Source: Rhodobacteraceae bacterium LMO-JJ12 (GTDB taxonomy: Bacteria; Pseudomonadota; Alphaproteobacteria; Rhodobacterales; Rhodobacteraceae). Taken from it: 64,000 nt of DNA. The position numbers were made by a program, and so were the translations under genes. The stretch lies in assembly GCA_021555075.1 (NCBI GenBank), contig JAKGBX010000003.1, forward strand, positions 372,001-436,000, in the 5' to 3' direction. Positions 53,986-63,401 of this stretch are shown one piece after another; the first letter of the stretch is position 1; every line of letters begins with the position of its first letter. The notes under the pieces are model-generated. The model had not been told where the DNA came from. It saw nothing but the letters and a program-made list of their open reading frames with translations, and did not search any database.

Positions 53986-54174
53986 ATGATCCGTTTACAG
54001 GTTTTTGTTTATGCCGCTTTTGCAGCCGTCATGGCCGCGCCCGCAATGGCGCATGTCGACCAATCGGTCCATGTCCATCCGGATGAGTTCAACTGGCTTG
54101 CTGCGTCATTGGCCACCGCAAGCGTGGTAACACTTGCCGTCCTGCGCTACCGCAAAGCGGTCTCGCGATCATGA
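53986..54174 (+). CDS. Small exported membrane protein between ureA and ureB
   Basis: The 62-residue protein has a signal peptide (residues 1-22, ending AMA), then a short stretch with histidines at 23, 29 and 31 ([13 protein letters not shown]), then one membrane helix (37-55) and a basic tail. Predicted cleavage would leave His23 as the N-terminus. A gene in this place occurs in related urease clusters. Its stop overlaps ureB. A metal-related role is possible but not shown. Confidence 0.7.
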   Translation: MIRLQVFVYAAFAAVMAAPAMAHVDQSVHVHPDEFNWLAASLATASVVTLAVLRYRKAVSRS

Positions 54175-54476
54175 TCCCGGGCGAGGTGTTTCCCGCCGAA
54201 GGTAACCTTACGCTGAACCCTGACCGGGAGGCGATCACTCTCATGGTCGCCAATACCGGAGACCGTCCGGTGCAGGTCGGCAGCCACTATCATTTTGCCG
54301 AATGCAATCCGGCACTGGCGTTTGATCGTGACGCGGCCCGTGGCTGCCGTCTCGACATCGCGGCGGGCACCGCCATCCGGTTTGAACCTGGCCAGCGCCG
54401 CGAGGTGCTGCTGATCCCGATCGCGGGCATGCGTCGGGTATTCGGCTTCAATCAGGCCGTAATGGGGGATCTCTGA
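54171..54476 (+). CDS. ureB: Urease subunit beta
   Basis: The 101-residue subunit begins [20 protein letters not shown] and contains [19 protein letters not shown] and [19 protein letters not shown], all typical of UreB. It overlaps the small membrane gene by 4 bp and shares one base with ureC. Confidence 0.98.
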   Translation: MIPGEVFPAEGNLTLNPDREAITLMVANTGDRPVQVGSHYHFAECNPALAFDRDAARGCRLDIAAGTAIRFEPGQRREVLLIPIAGMRRVFGFNQAVMGDL

Positions 54477-56212
54477 TGCCAACAACCATCAAACGCGGCG
54501 ACTATGCCGCCATGTTCGGTCCCACGACGGGTGACAGAGTACGCCTTGCTGATACCGATCTCATCATCGAGGTTGAGCGGGATCTGACCGCAGAACGGGT
54601 GGGAGGCAATGCGCTCAGCTACGGCGAAGAGGTTAAGTTTGGCGGCGGCAAAGTAATCCGCGATGGGATGGGGCAGTCTCAGGTAACCCGCGCAAGTGGC
54701 GCCGTCGATACAGTGATTACCAATGCGCTGATCGTGGACCATTCAGGCATCTACAAGGCCGATGTCGGCCTCAAGGACGGACGGATTGCCAAGATCGGCA
54801 AGGCCGGTAACCCCGATACCCAACCGGGCGTGGACATCATCATCGGGCCGGGGACGGAGATCATCGCCGGGGAGGGCCGGATACTCACTGCGGGCGGTTT
54901 TGACAGCCATATCCATTTTATCTGTCCGCAGCAGATCGAGGACGCTTTGCATTCGGGCCTGACCACCATGCTCGGCGGGGGCACCGGCCCCGCCCATGGC
55001 ACGCTTGCCACAACCTGCACCCCCGGCGGCTGGCATATCGGACGCATGCTTCAGGCCGCCGATGCCTTTCCGATGAACCTCGCCTTTGCCGGAAAAGGCA
55101 ACGCTTCACTTCCAGCCGCGCTTGAGGAGCAAGTGAAGGCGGGGGCTTGCGCGTTGAAATTGCACGAAGACTGGGGCACCACCCCTGCGGCCATCGATTG
55201 CTGTCTTTCCGTGGCCGATGCGATGGACGTGCAAGTGATGATCCACACAGACACGCTCAACGAATCCGGCTTTGTCGAACACACGGTCGCGGCGATGAAG
55301 GGCCGTACGATCCATGCCTTTCACACCGAAGGCGCTGGCGGTGGCCATGCGCCCGACATCATCAAAATCTGTGGCGAAGAGCATGTTCTGCCTTCCTCCA
55401 CCAATCCGACACGCCCGTTCACCGTCAACACCCTTGAAGAGCATCTCGATATGCTGATGGTCTGTCACCACCTTGATAAATCCATCCCCGAGGATGTGGC
55501 TTTTGCCGAAAGCCGAATCCGGCGTGAAACCATCGCCGCCGAGGATATTCTGCACGACATGGGCGCGTTCAGCATCATCGCATCCGACAGTCAGGCCATG
55601 GGCCGCGTCGGCGAGGTGCTGATCAGGACATGGCAAACCGCCGACAAGATGAAGAAACAGCGCGGACGCCTGGCCGAGGAAACTGGCGATAATGATAATT
55701 TCCGCGTCCGCCGCTATATCGCGAAATACACCATCAACCCCGCCATTGCCCACGGCATCTCGCGCGAGATTGGCAGCATTGAAGAGGGCAAACGCGCCGA
55801 TCTGGTGCTGTGGAATCCCGCCTTTTTCGGTGTCAAACCTGAAATGGTCCTGCTGGGGGGCAGCATTGTCATGGCGCAGATGGGCGACCCCAACGCGTCA
55901 ATCCCGACGCCACAGCCAGTCTATTCCCGTCCGATGTTCGGGGCTTTCGGGCGATCAGTGGAGAACTCGGCAGTGGTTTTCGTCAGCGAGGCGGCTCAGG
56001 CCGACGGGATTGGCAAAAGCCTCGGTCTTGCCAAGCAAACCGTCGCCGTACGCAACACCCGCGACATCGGCAAGAAGGACCTGTTGCTTAATACGGCCAC
56101 CCCGAAGATCGACGTGAACCCCGAGACCTATGAGGTGCGTGCCGACGGTGAGTTGCTGACCTGCGAACCCGCGTCGGTTCTGCCCATGGCCCAACGTTAC
56201 TTCCTGTTTTGA
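54476..56212 (+). CDS. ureC: Urease subunit alpha (catalytic)
   Basis: The 578-residue catalytic subunit holds the dinuclear nickel site: His145 and His147 (GFDSHIHF), the carbamylated Lys228 ([12 protein letters not shown]), His257 (MIHTDTLNE), His283 ([13 protein letters not shown]) and Asp371 ([14 protein letters not shown]). The mobile flap has Cys330-His331 (MVCHHL). Urea is hydrolysed to ammonia and carbamate in the cytoplasm. It starts by TGATG overlap with ureB. Confidence 0.99.
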   Translation: MPTTIKRGDYAAMFGPTTGDRVRLADTDLIIEVERDLTAERVGGNALSYGEEVKFGGGKVIRDGMGQSQVTRASGAVDTVITNALIVDHSGIYKADVGLKDGRIAKIGKAGNPDTQPGVDIIIGPGTEIIAGEGRILTAGGFDSHIHFICPQQIEDALHSGLTTMLGGGTGPAHGTLATTCTPGGWHIGRMLQAADAFPMNLAFAGKGNASLPAALEEQVKAGACALKLHEDWGTTPAAIDCCLSVADAMDVQVMIHTDTLNESGFVEHTVAAMKGRTIHAFHTEGAGGGHAPDIIKICGEEHVLPSSTNPTRPFTVNTLEEHLDMLMVCHHLDKSIPEDVAFAESRIRRETIAAEDILHDMGAFSIIASDSQAMGRVGEVLIRTWQTADKMKKQRGRLAEETGDNDNFRVRRYIAKYTINPAIAHGISREIGSIEEGKRADLVLWNPAFFGVKPEMVLLGGSIVMAQMGDPNASIPTPQPVYSRPMFGAFGRSVENSAVVFVSEAAQADGIGKSLGLAKQTVAVRNTRDIGKKDLLLNTATPKIDVNPETYEVRADGELLTCEPASVLPMAQRYFLF

Positions 56213-56220
56213 GAGATCCC

Positions 56221-56694
56221 ATGCCCCCTATCCCAAGCCAGCATATTCGCCGTGCCTCCGACTGGTCTGATGCCGTCGATACGATCGAGCTGACCTACGA
56301 TGGCCGTTTCCTGCGGCGCAAAGTGCTGACGGCGACGCGAGGCACCCGCATTCTTGTTGATTTGGCGCATACGACCTCACTGGATCACGGCGACGCGTTT
56401 GAACTGGAGGATGGTCGCCTTGTTGAGGTTGTCGCGGCGGATGAATATCTGCTGGAGGTCACGGGCACCGATCTGGTCCGGATTGCGTGGCATGTGGGCA
56501 ACCGTCACACCCCCTGTCAAATCGAGGCTGACCGACTGTTGATCCAGCGCGATCATGTGATCCGCAACATGCTCAAACTGATCGGTGCCGAGGTTCGCGA
56601 AATCAAAGCACCCTTCCGACCCGAGGGCGGTGCTTATGGTCATGGGCGCACGCATGGCCACGACCATGGCCACGTTCACGATCATGCACACTGA
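56221..56694 (+). CDS. ureE: Urease accessory protein UreE
   Basis: The 157-residue nickel metallochaperone has the UreE core (LTYDGRFLRRKVLTATRGTR, VGNRHTPCQIEADRLLIQ) and a His-rich tail ([17 protein letters not shown]) that stores nickel. ATG 56221 is chosen by family alignment. The tail codons overlap the ureF start by 11 bp. Confidence 0.97.
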   Translation: MPPIPSQHIRRASDWSDAVDTIELTYDGRFLRRKVLTATRGTRILVDLAHTTSLDHGDAFELEDGRLVEVVAADEYLLEVTGTDLVRIAWHVGNRHTPCQIEADRLLIQRDHVIRNMLKLIGAEVREIKAPFRPEGGAYGHGRTHGHDHGHVHDHAH

Positions 56695-57319
56695 TCAGCT
56701 TCTCACACTGGTCCAATGGCTCTCTCCCTCTTATCCGGTTGGGGCATTTTCCTATAGTCACGGGTTGGAATGGGCTGTCGATGCGCGGCAGGTCACGGAC
56801 CGCGAAACGCTGAAGGCATGGTTGGAAACCGTCCTGCGGCACGGCGCGTGCCAGTCCGACGCCTTGTTCCTATGTGCCTCGTACCGGGCTGAGGACGCCA
56901 CCGAGGTTGATGCCATTGCCCGCGCCTTCGCCCCCTCCGCAGAACGTTTGCGAGAGACGGTCCTGCAAGGCGAGGCCTTCTGTCGCGCCACCCGTGATGT
57001 CTGGGGGGGCGACATGCCCGCGATGGCCTATCCGGTCGCCATCGGACACGCCGCGCGGGAGCACGGCTTACCCCTTGATCAGACGTTGCAGGTCTTCCTG
57101 CATGCCTTCATTTCAAATCTGGCTGCAGCGGGAATGCGGCTTATCCCCTTGGGCCAGACCGACGGGCAGATCGTGATCAAGACCCTCGCCGCGACATGCA
57201 TCGACGTTGCTGACAGGGCCATGGATGGTTCATTGGAGGATCTCTCCTCCACCGCTTTCCTAAGCGACATCGCATCCATGAAACACGAAACCCAGTATTC
57301 GAGGATTTTTCGCACATGA
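56684..57319 (+). CDS. ureF: Urease accessory protein UreF
   Basis: The 211-residue protein gates the GTPase UreG. The typical N-terminus is [20 protein letters not shown], followed by [19 protein letters not shown] use ATG 56684 inside the ureE 3' end; the open frame to 56585 is only antisense-like coding of the ureE His tail. Confidence 0.95.
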   Translation: MHTDQLLTLVQWLSPSYPVGAFSYSHGLEWAVDARQVTDRETLKAWLETVLRHGACQSDALFLCASYRAEDATEVDAIARAFAPSAERLRETVLQGEAFCRATRDVWGGDMPAMAYPVAIGHAAREHGLPLDQTLQVFLHAFISNLAAAGMRLIPLGQTDGQIVIKTLAATCIDVADRAMDGSLEDLSSTAFLSDIASMKHETQYSRIFRT

Positions 57320-57933
57320 CAGGTAGAAACGGCCCACTCCGAGTGGGCATCGGCGGCCCCGTCGGGGCGGGCAAAACAACGCTTACCGCGGCCCTGTGCA
57401 AAGCCCTGCGCGACAAGTTGTCGATCGCCGTGATCACCAACGACATCTATACTCAGGAAGACGCCGAAGCGCTGATGCGCATGCAGGTTTTGCCGCAGGA
57501 CCGCATCATTGGCGTAGAGACCGGCGGCTGCCCCCATACCGCAATCCGCGAAGACGCATCAATTAATCTGGCTGCGGTGGCGGAAATGGTGTCGCGGCAT
57601 CCGGAGCTTGAGATCGTGTTTATTGAAAGTGGCGGCGACAATCTGTCCGCGACCTTCAGCCCTGAACTGGCAGATGTGACCCTCTACGTGATCGACGTCG
57701 CTGCAGGCGAGGAAATCCCGCGCAAAGGCGGCCCTGCGATTACAAAGTCCGATATCCTGGTGATCAACAAGACCGATTTGGCGCCCCATGTGGGTGCATC
57801 GCTTGATGTGATGGTCCGCGATAGCGCACGAATGAGGCCTGCGCTGCCAACCCTTTTCTGCTCTCTGAAGTCCGGTGAGGGGCTTTCCGAGGTGTTGGGG
57901 CATCTGTCGCAAATTGGGGGTGTTTCTGTCTGA
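57316..57933 (+). CDS. ureG: Urease accessory GTPase UreG
   Basis: The 205-residue GTPase has the P-loop [19 protein letters not shown], the metal motif [19 protein letters not shown] (Cys-Pro-His) and [15 protein letters not shown]. It supplies GTP-driven nickel delivery to UreC. It overlaps ureF by 4 bp and ends the urease operon. Confidence 0.98.
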   Translation: MTGRNGPLRVGIGGPVGAGKTTLTAALCKALRDKLSIAVITNDIYTQEDAEALMRMQVLPQDRIIGVETGGCPHTAIREDASINLAAVAEMVSRHPELEIVFIESGGDNLSATFSPELADVTLYVIDVAAGEEIPRKGGPAITKSDILVINKTDLAPHVGASLDVMVRDSARMRPALPTLFCSLKSGEGLSEVLGHLSQIGGVSV

Positions 57934-58059
57934 TGGCGGGCGTCTGTCGCACCTTCGATATCGTTTTTTCCTAGCCGACTACACAATCTAGAGACTTCTA
58001 GGTGAAAATGCCTTAAAGATTAAGTTGTATGGGGCTTTTGAAATCGCGCCAAACCAAGG

Positions 58060-60006
58060 ATGGAGCAGACACTGATTATGACCGAGCACGAGCACCCTCT
58101 CCAGTTAGGGGATATTCGTTTCGCGCAAATCTTCCTCAATAGCGGCATCGCTATGATGATACTCCAGCAAGATGGAAAGGTCGCATTCAGCACAGGCGCA
58201 GCAGCACGAATTTTTGGATTGGAGCCTGCGCAAATTGCAGGGAGGGATATTGAAGGCCTCTTGCCTGACACACCCATCTCCAGTTTGCTTGCCCTTGTGG
58301 AGTCGCCAGCGAAAGATGGTTCCATACGGAGCATCATGGGCAGGCATATATCGGGCCGTTCGATTACGCTCTCCCTTCACATTACCCTGTCAAGTGATGA
58401 CGAAAATCAGAAAATTGTCTCAGTGGTCTTCAGAGATATTTCTGATGAATTGGAGGTTGAGAAGAAACTACTGGAAGACTTGCATTTGTCCGAAAATTTA
58501 CTGCGAGGCGTCCGGATAGGTACATTCGAATTCTGCCTTAAGACCAGTGAAGTCATAGTTTCGCGAATGTGGCGCGAGTTGATGGAAATAGGTGAAGAAG
58601 ACTCTGCTGAACTCCTGCAAGAGTGGCGTTCCCGTGTCCATCCCGACGACCTCGACGCTGCTCTCGCTTCGTTCTACAGTTGCCAAACAAGTGAGAGCGG
58701 CCTGGCAAACTACGATTTTCGGTATTTGAGTAAGGCTAGCAAGAAATGGCGTTGGATGCGCTTTACAATTTCGATCGCTGAACGAGACCATTTGGGAGAG
58801 GTTATAAAAGTTACAGGGGCGGCGACTGATGTGACCGATAGCAAGAATGTTGAAATCAACAATCAGCGCTTCCACGGACAGTTCCAGTCAGCATTTGAGA
58901 ATGCCTCGATCGGTATGGCGCTCGTTGGTCTGGACGGTTCATTTTTAAGAGTCAATTCAGCACTTTGTGAATTTCTGGGGTACCCGCAATCGCAACTTCT
59001 CAAGAGTGATTTTCAGTCTCTAACGCATCCCGATGACCTAAATGCAGATCTCGAGTTTCTCAATGAATTGGTTGGCGGCAAGATCCCATCCTACTCAATG
59101 GAAAAACGATATATCCGGAAAGATGGTGCGATCGTTTGGGGGCTGTTAAGTGTCTCACTTTTCTACAAGCCGGACGGGCAGCCAGACCATGCCATATCAC
59201 AAATCGTTGATGTTACCGAGCAGCACCGACTTGCGGAACTGAAGAGTGAATTCGTGGCCACAATTAGCCATGAATTGCGAACACCCTTGACATCAATCCT
59301 TGGGGCGCTCGGCCTGCTGGGTGCGAGTAAGTCTGACAATTTTTCGGATCTGGCGTTGCGCCTTATTGATATTGCACAGAAAAACGGTCGCCAACTCAAT
59401 GAACTCATTAGCGACATTTTGGATTTCGAGAAATTTTCTTCTGGAGCGATTCAATTCGATTTAAGAAAGGTTCAAATTCTTCAGCTGGTCGAGCAAGCGG
59501 TCATGGTCAATGAGACCTATGCAGAGAAATTTGATGTGCAGTGCAGTATTGAGTGCAAGGATCGAACCCTTACTGGAGTCACCGAACCCAAACGGTTCAA
59601 CCAAGTGATGACGAACCTGTTGTCAAATGCCGCGAAATTTGCCGATCCAGGGAGTATGATCGAAGTAAATATTGAGGAAGTCCACCGGCATATAAAGGTA
59701 TCAATAAAAAATCAGGGTCCAAGTATTCCTGAGGAATTTCGCAACCAACTTTTTGAGCCATTCTTGCAAGCAGAAAACTCGGCGACGCGCAGTAGGGGAG
59801 GCACCGGCTTGGGACTAAGTATCGTGAAACGCATCGTTGAAGATTCTGGCGGTGCGATCGACTTTGACAGTTCTCCAGAACGGGGAACTACATTTTGGTT
59901 TACCGTACCAATGGACTTGCCAGAGCAAGCCCTTGACGTGACCTTTACAGGTACGAACCAGCGAGATCGGTATTTCGAGAAGGCTTTGTTGCACAAACCC
60001 GCTTGA
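58060..60006 (+). CDS. Soluble PAS histidine kinase
   Basis: The 648-residue kinase has no membrane segment. Three PAS-type domains (about residues 20-130, 145-265, 280-395; for example FLRVNSALCEFLGYPQSQLL and KRYIRKDGAIVWGLLSVSLF) precede HisKA with His404 (FVATISHELRTPLTSILG) and an HATPase with GGTGLGLSIVKRIVEDSGG. Its kinase core resembles those at 35951 and 40927. Codon use is more AT-rich than the urease genes before it, which suggests transfer. No receiver is adjacent. The start may be 58060 or 58078. Confidence 0.9.
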   Translation: MEQTLIMTEHEHPLQLGDIRFAQIFLNSGIAMMILQQDGKVAFSTGAAARIFGLEPAQIAGRDIEGLLPDTPISSLLALVESPAKDGSIRSIMGRHISGRSITLSLHITLSSDDENQKIVSVVFRDISDELEVEKKLLEDLHLSENLLRGVRIGTFEFCLKTSEVIVSRMWRELMEIGEEDSAELLQEWRSRVHPDDLDAALASFYSCQTSESGLANYDFRYLSKASKKWRWMRFTISIAERDHLGEVIKVTGAATDVTDSKNVEINNQRFHGQFQSAFENASIGMALVGLDGSFLRVNSALCEFLGYPQSQLLKSDFQSLTHPDDLNADLEFLNELVGGKIPSYSMEKRYIRKDGAIVWGLLSVSLFYKPDGQPDHAISQIVDVTEQHRLAELKSEFVATISHELRTPLTSILGALGLLGASKSDNFSDLALRLIDIAQKNGRQLNELISDILDFEKFSSGAIQFDLRKVQILQLVEQAVMVNETYAEKFDVQCSIECKDRTLTGVTEPKRFNQVMTNLLSNAAKFADPGSMIEVNIEEVHRHIKVSIKNQGPSIPEEFRNQLFEPFLQAENSATRSRGGTGLGLSIVKRIVEDSGGAIDFDSSPERGTTFWFTVPMDLPEQALDVTFTGTNQRDRYFEKALLHKPA

Positions 60007-60399
60007 GGACGGGCTTCCCCTTACCCCGGACGGATTAAACCCATGGCCTCGGTACGGGGTATGCCAAGAGCAGTGAAGCCGTTTAGGATCGCGGCGCGGA
60101 TTTGGTTCTCTGTAACCTGACGATCGAGGTCGCGCGCCGAGAGGCGCTGCCAAGTAGTTTTACACAATGCATCCATTGACCGACAGGGTTATGCGTGACC
60201 TGCCCCCCGCGAAATCCCTCACCGTGATGTAGTGAAGTGGTCCTGCTTTTTCGGACAGGCTTGCGGCTTAGCTAAGATGCATTTTGGTTAGGTTTCATGC
60301 CGCTTGGGTCATCTGTATTTGTTCAAAGGGTAATCCCCCCTAAAATTAGTGGTGTTCAAAAGTAGAATTTTCTCGGCAAGATATCTGAGGAGATTTACG
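60007..60399. other. Junk-like junction with mobile-element remnants
   Basis: Between the PAS kinase and the IS3 orfA. It holds a transposase C-terminal remnant on the minus strand (60021-60176) and, at about 60236-60330, sequence with no gene. The left end of the IS3 element starts at 60329. Confidence 0.5.
60021..60176 (-). pseudogene. Transposase C-terminal remnant
   Basis: A 51-codon minus frame reads MDALCKTTWQRLSARDLDRQ and continues to ILNGFTALGIPRTEA before its stop. This is the C-terminal end pattern of DDE transposases seen in alphaproteobacteria. The rest is missing: the frame has a stop just upstream. It is a decayed insertion sequence, unrelated to the IS3 beside it. Confidence 0.55.
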
Positions 60400-60666
60400 A
60401 TGAAGACAGCACGATATAGCGACGCACAGATCATGGGCATCTTGAAGCAGGCAGAGGGTGGTGTGCCCGTGTCTGAGCTGTGTCGCGAGCACGGGATGAG
60501 CAGCGCCAGTTTTTACAAATGGCGGGCTAAATTTGGCGGCATGGATGCCTCCCTCATCACAGAGATGAAGGACATGGCGGAACAGAACCGGCGTCTCAAG
60601 AAGATGTATGCTGAGATGAGTATGCAGAATGATCTGCTGAAGGAAGCCTTAGGAAAAAAGCGTTAA
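60400..60666 (+). CDS. IS3-family transposase OrfA
   Basis: The 88-residue protein has an HTH of the transposase_8 type ([40 protein letters not shown]) and a leucine-zipper-like coil ([13 protein letters not shown]). The slippery run A-AAA-AAG at 60654-60660, four codons before the stop, allows a -1 shift into orfB to give the OrfAB transposase. Confidence 0.92.
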   Translation: MKTARYSDAQIMGILKQAEGGVPVSELCREHGMSSASFYKWRAKFGGMDASLITEMKDMAEQNRRLKKMYAEMSMQNDLLKEALGKKR

Positions 60667-60686
60667 GGCCGTCTCTGCGACGAGAG

Positions 60687-61487
60687 ATGGCCATGAATGC
60701 GGTCGCACGGCATGGGGTCAGCATTGCGTTGGCCTGTCGTGCTTTTGAGATCAGCGAGACCTGTTATCGTTATAGGCCTGTGCTGAACGATGAGAACGAA
60801 GAGATTGCAGACTGGCTTGAACGCCTGACGGCAAACAAGCGTTCCTGGGGCTTTGGCTTGTGCTTTCTGTATCTGCGCAACGTTCAAGGCTATGGTTGGA
60901 ACCACAAACGGGTGTATCGGATCTACTGCGAACTGGAGCTGAACCTGCGGATCAAACCCAAGAAGCGGCTGAAGCGTGATAAACCTGAGCCGCTGGCGGT
61001 CCCAGACCTGCCAAACGACACGTGGTCGATGGATTTTATGGCGGATCAGTTGGCAGACGGCCGATCGATCCGGACATTAAATGTGCTTGATGACTTCAAT
61101 CGCGAAGGTCTGTGCATAGAAGTTGACTTCTCGTTGCCAGCCGAGCGCGTCGTTCGCAGCCTAAACCAGATCATCGAATGGCGCGGGAAGCCAAACACCA
61201 TTCGCGTTGATAATGGCCCCGAATACATCAGTGGACGGTTGATGGAATGGGCCGAGAAACAGGGCGTCAGGCTGGAACACATCCAGCCCGGCAAGCCCCA
61301 GCAGAACGCCTACATCGAGCGTTACAACCGCACCGTTCGCGGCGAATGGTTGAGCCAATACATCTTTGAAACCATCGAGGAGGCACAGGATCAGGCGACG
61401 GAATGGCTCTGGACTTACAACTACGAGCGACCCAACATGGGCATTGGCGGCATTACACCCGCTATGAAACTGAAAGCAGCCGCCTGA
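60687..61487 (+). CDS. IS3-family transposase OrfB (DDE domain)
   Basis: The 266-codon frame carries the rve integrase core: Asp in [11 protein letters not shown], Asp in [11 protein letters not shown] and Glu in [12 protein letters not shown], the DDE triad with the IS3 spacing. It ends in the family tail [19 protein letters not shown]. It is probably made as the OrfAB fusion via the -1 frameshift; the first in-frame ATG is 60687. It looks intact. Confidence 0.94.
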   Translation: MAMNAVARHGVSIALACRAFEISETCYRYRPVLNDENEEIADWLERLTANKRSWGFGLCFLYLRNVQGYGWNHKRVYRIYCELELNLRIKPKKRLKRDKPEPLAVPDLPNDTWSMDFMADQLADGRSIRTLNVLDDFNREGLCIEVDFSLPAERVVRSLNQIIEWRGKPNTIRVDNGPEYISGRLMEWAEKQGVRLEHIQPGKPQQNAYIERYNRTVRGEWLSQYIFETIEEAQDQATEWLWTYNYERPNMGIGGITPAMKLKAAA

Positions 61488-61530
61488 ATTCTACGGCTGG
61501 ACCCCATTAAAAATGGGGGGATTACCGGGT

Positions 61531-61599
61531 CAGCGGCGGACAACAAGCACGATGATTGGGAGCGCGGGGCCTACGGGATCGACTTCGACTACCTCTGAG
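61531..61599 (+). pseudogene. 3' remnant of an interrupted gene
   Basis: Directly right of the IS, an open frame reads SAADNKHDDWERGAYGIDFD then YL and stop at 61599. It has the look of a protein C-terminus. I do not recognise the family, and no matching 5' part is found left of the IS, so a deletion probably accompanied insertion. Confidence 0.35.
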
Positions 61600-61777
61600 A
61601 GCCCCGTGGGATGGTCCTGTCGCGACCGATCGATCCCGGCACCCTCGGCACCCCCGGGGCGTCTCTTTCGGCGCTTCGGGGGCCTCTCCGGAGCGTTCGC
61701 GGGACCGGGGCACTAACCGGGGCATTTCGGAGGAAGCCCGCCGCGGGGCACTCATGCAAAGTTCGGACGGAAGTGGC
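61600..61777. other. GC-rich spacer downstream of tRNA-Gln
   Basis: These 178 bp hold only short GC-rich inverted repeats (for example ccccggggc near 61650). No gene or clear terminator is seen. It is the 3' side of the tRNA, a common place for integration of mobile DNA. Confidence 0.5.
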
Positions 61778-61852
61778 TGGCTGGGGTGGTAGGATTCGAA
61801 CCTACGGTACACGCTACCAAAAAGCGTTGCCTTACCACTTGGCTACACCCCA
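61778..61852 (-). tRNA. tRNA-Gln (anticodon TTG)
   Basis: On the minus strand the 75-nt sequence folds as a tRNA: acceptor TGGGGTG pairing with CACCCCA, D arm with AGCCAAGTGGTAAGGC, anticodon stem ACGCT/AGCGT with loop TTTTGGT (anticodon TTG), T arm GTAGG-TTCGAAT-CCTAC and an encoded CCA end. Mobile remnants lie on its 3' side. Confidence 0.97.
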
Positions 61853-61913
61853 ACGGTGAGGCGCTAATTAAGCAAGGATGCGGCGGCTTGCAAGACCTCA
61901 GATAGAAAATTTT

Positions 61914-63254
61914 TCATTCCGATACGGCTCCCTCGCGGTTCAGCAGATCATCTTCTTTCGTAGCCAGGCGTTCCTCCGCCACAATCTGTTCGAGTTCCTG
62001 TTCTTCGGTGGCCTCGACATTGAGCACCGATCCAGGGTCAGAGGCGACGTTTGGTGCCTGAACCGACGCAGGTTGGGCCGGTTTTTCTTGTGGCGCTTCG
62101 CCGATAGAACCGGTGAGCACGCGATAGGTGGGTTCGGGCATTTCGATGCCAGCATGCTCGAATGCAAGCAGAGTTTGACGGATTGCTTCGGAGCGTGCGG
62201 TGAGAATTGAGGTTTCCCTTTGGTTGATCCAGCCAACGATACTCAGTTCGATATCGCTGCCAGCGAGCTCAACGATCCAGGTGTTCACTGCCGGGCTGTC
62301 CAGAACGAAAGGCAATGCTGCGACGGTGTCATGTGCCAGTTGAAGTGCGAGAGCCAGATCAGTGCCATAAGCCACGGAAATGTCGAAGGTAAAGCGACGC
62401 TCGGCATTGCGCGAATAGTTCAGGATGCGGCTTTTGAATACTGTGGAATTGGGAATGCGCACATGGTTGCCGTCCCAATTGATCATGATCGTCGCACGCG
62501 AGGTCAGGCGGATCACCTTGCCTTCATCGCCGCCGATCTCGATCGAATCGTTGGGGCGGAAAGGTTGCCGGATAGAAAGCATGATAGAAGCGATGAAATT
62601 CTCGACTGTGTCGCGCACGGCAAAGCCGATGGCCAGACCGATGATCCCGGCAGCGCCAAGGATGGTTGAAAGAAGGGCGGTTGCGCCAAGAATGTCGAGC
62701 GCCACCACCAGGCCTGCCACGAGCGCGGCGAGGCGTATTAATTGACGATAGATATCAGCGATGAAGGCATTGGGCGCAATCTTGTCCCAAGGCTGACGTC
62801 TGCGGGCCACGAAAAACCCAAACAACACGACGAGAGAAAAAGCCAATACCGCGATTGCGAGCAGCGGTAGATAGGCGGTGAATTGCTTCAAACGAACCCA
62901 GAACCGTTCGAATGCGGGGTTCAGACGTCTAACGACGTCAGTCGTCTCAACCACCTTGTTTTCTATCGCGACGACACCGGCGACACGCCCGGCGATTTCG
63001 TTGAGCCGGGCGGCGGTAGGGCCGTCAATTGTCGTTCCGCGCAGAGTCACGATGCCGGAACTGACGGTGACAGTAACATCACTGTAACCGCCCAATTCGG
63101 CAAGGATGCTACGAATGCGCACTGCGATTGCGGCGTCCTTGGTGCGGCTGTCTTCGACGTCAATCGTGCCGCTGGGCTGTGTCGGTGATTGGGCGGTGAG
63201 GGGAGTAATGTTGAGGCAGACGGCAACAAAGAAGCTGAAAATAAAGCGGGTCAT
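61914..63254 (-). CDS. BON domain-containing MscS-family mechanosensitive channel
   Basis: The 446-residue protein has a signal peptide (1-21), a periplasmic BON domain (about 35-105, VTVTVSSGIVTLRGTTIDGP), three membrane helices (128-150, 172-192, 195-220) and the MscS core: LGAAGIIGLAIGFAVRDTVE, QPFRPNDSIEIGGDEGKV and the VRIPNSTVFKSRILNYSR motif. The C-terminal 70 residues are Glu/Ala/Pro-rich. It lies close to tRNA-Gln. A 12-bp tandem (ttcgttatatg, tttgttatatg, 63261-63283) upstream gives TATAAC -10 elements. Confidence 0.92.
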   Translation of the reverse strand: MTRFIFSFFVAVCLNITPLTAQSPTQPSGTIDVEDSRTKDAAIAVRIRSILAELGGYSDVTVTVSSGIVTLRGTTIDGPTAARLNEIAGRVAGVVAIENKVVETTDVVRRLNPAFERFWVRLKQFTAYLPLLAIAVLAFSLVVLFGFFVARRRQPWDKIAPNAFIADIYRQLIRLAALVAGLVVALDILGATALLSTILGAAGIIGLAIGFAVRDTVENFIASIMLSIRQPFRPNDSIEIGGDEGKVIRLTSRATIMINWDGNHVRIPNSTVFKSRILNYSRNAERRFTFDISVAYGTDLALALQLAHDTVAALPFVLDSPAVNTWIVELAGSDIELSIVGWINQRETSILTARSEAIRQTLLAFEHAGIEMPEPTYRVLTGSIGEAPQEKPAQPASVQAPNVASDPGSVLNVEATEEQELEQIVAEERLATKEDDLLNREGAVSE

Positions 63255-63401
63255 GTGAAATTCGTTATATGATTTGTTATATGCTCCCGAGGTTAGCCGC
63301 GAAGTGACGCGGCGAAAAGGGGGGAGACGCCGGTTTGACCGTACGCACTTCCAATCTCTGGCTGTTGTGGCTTTTTGGACTTGGCTGTGCGCAAGCTTAT
63401 C

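Larger units (their letters stand above)
60329..61526 (+). mobile_element. IS3-family insertion sequence (IS407/IS51-like)
   Basis: About 1.2 kb with orfA and orfB in -1 arrangement and terminal inverted repeats: ggtaatcccccc at 60329-60340 and its complement at 61515-61526. Further inside, ttagtgg and the complement of ccccatt continue the repeat less well. I see no clear target duplication (flanks caaag and gggtc), so one side may have been rearranged after insertion. Confidence 0.88.

Noticed and set aside
61778-61852. Attachment-site repeat of the tRNA-Gln 3' end elsewhere in the window
   Set aside because: I looked for a second copy of the T-arm/acceptor sequence near the IS and the PAS kinase and did not find one.
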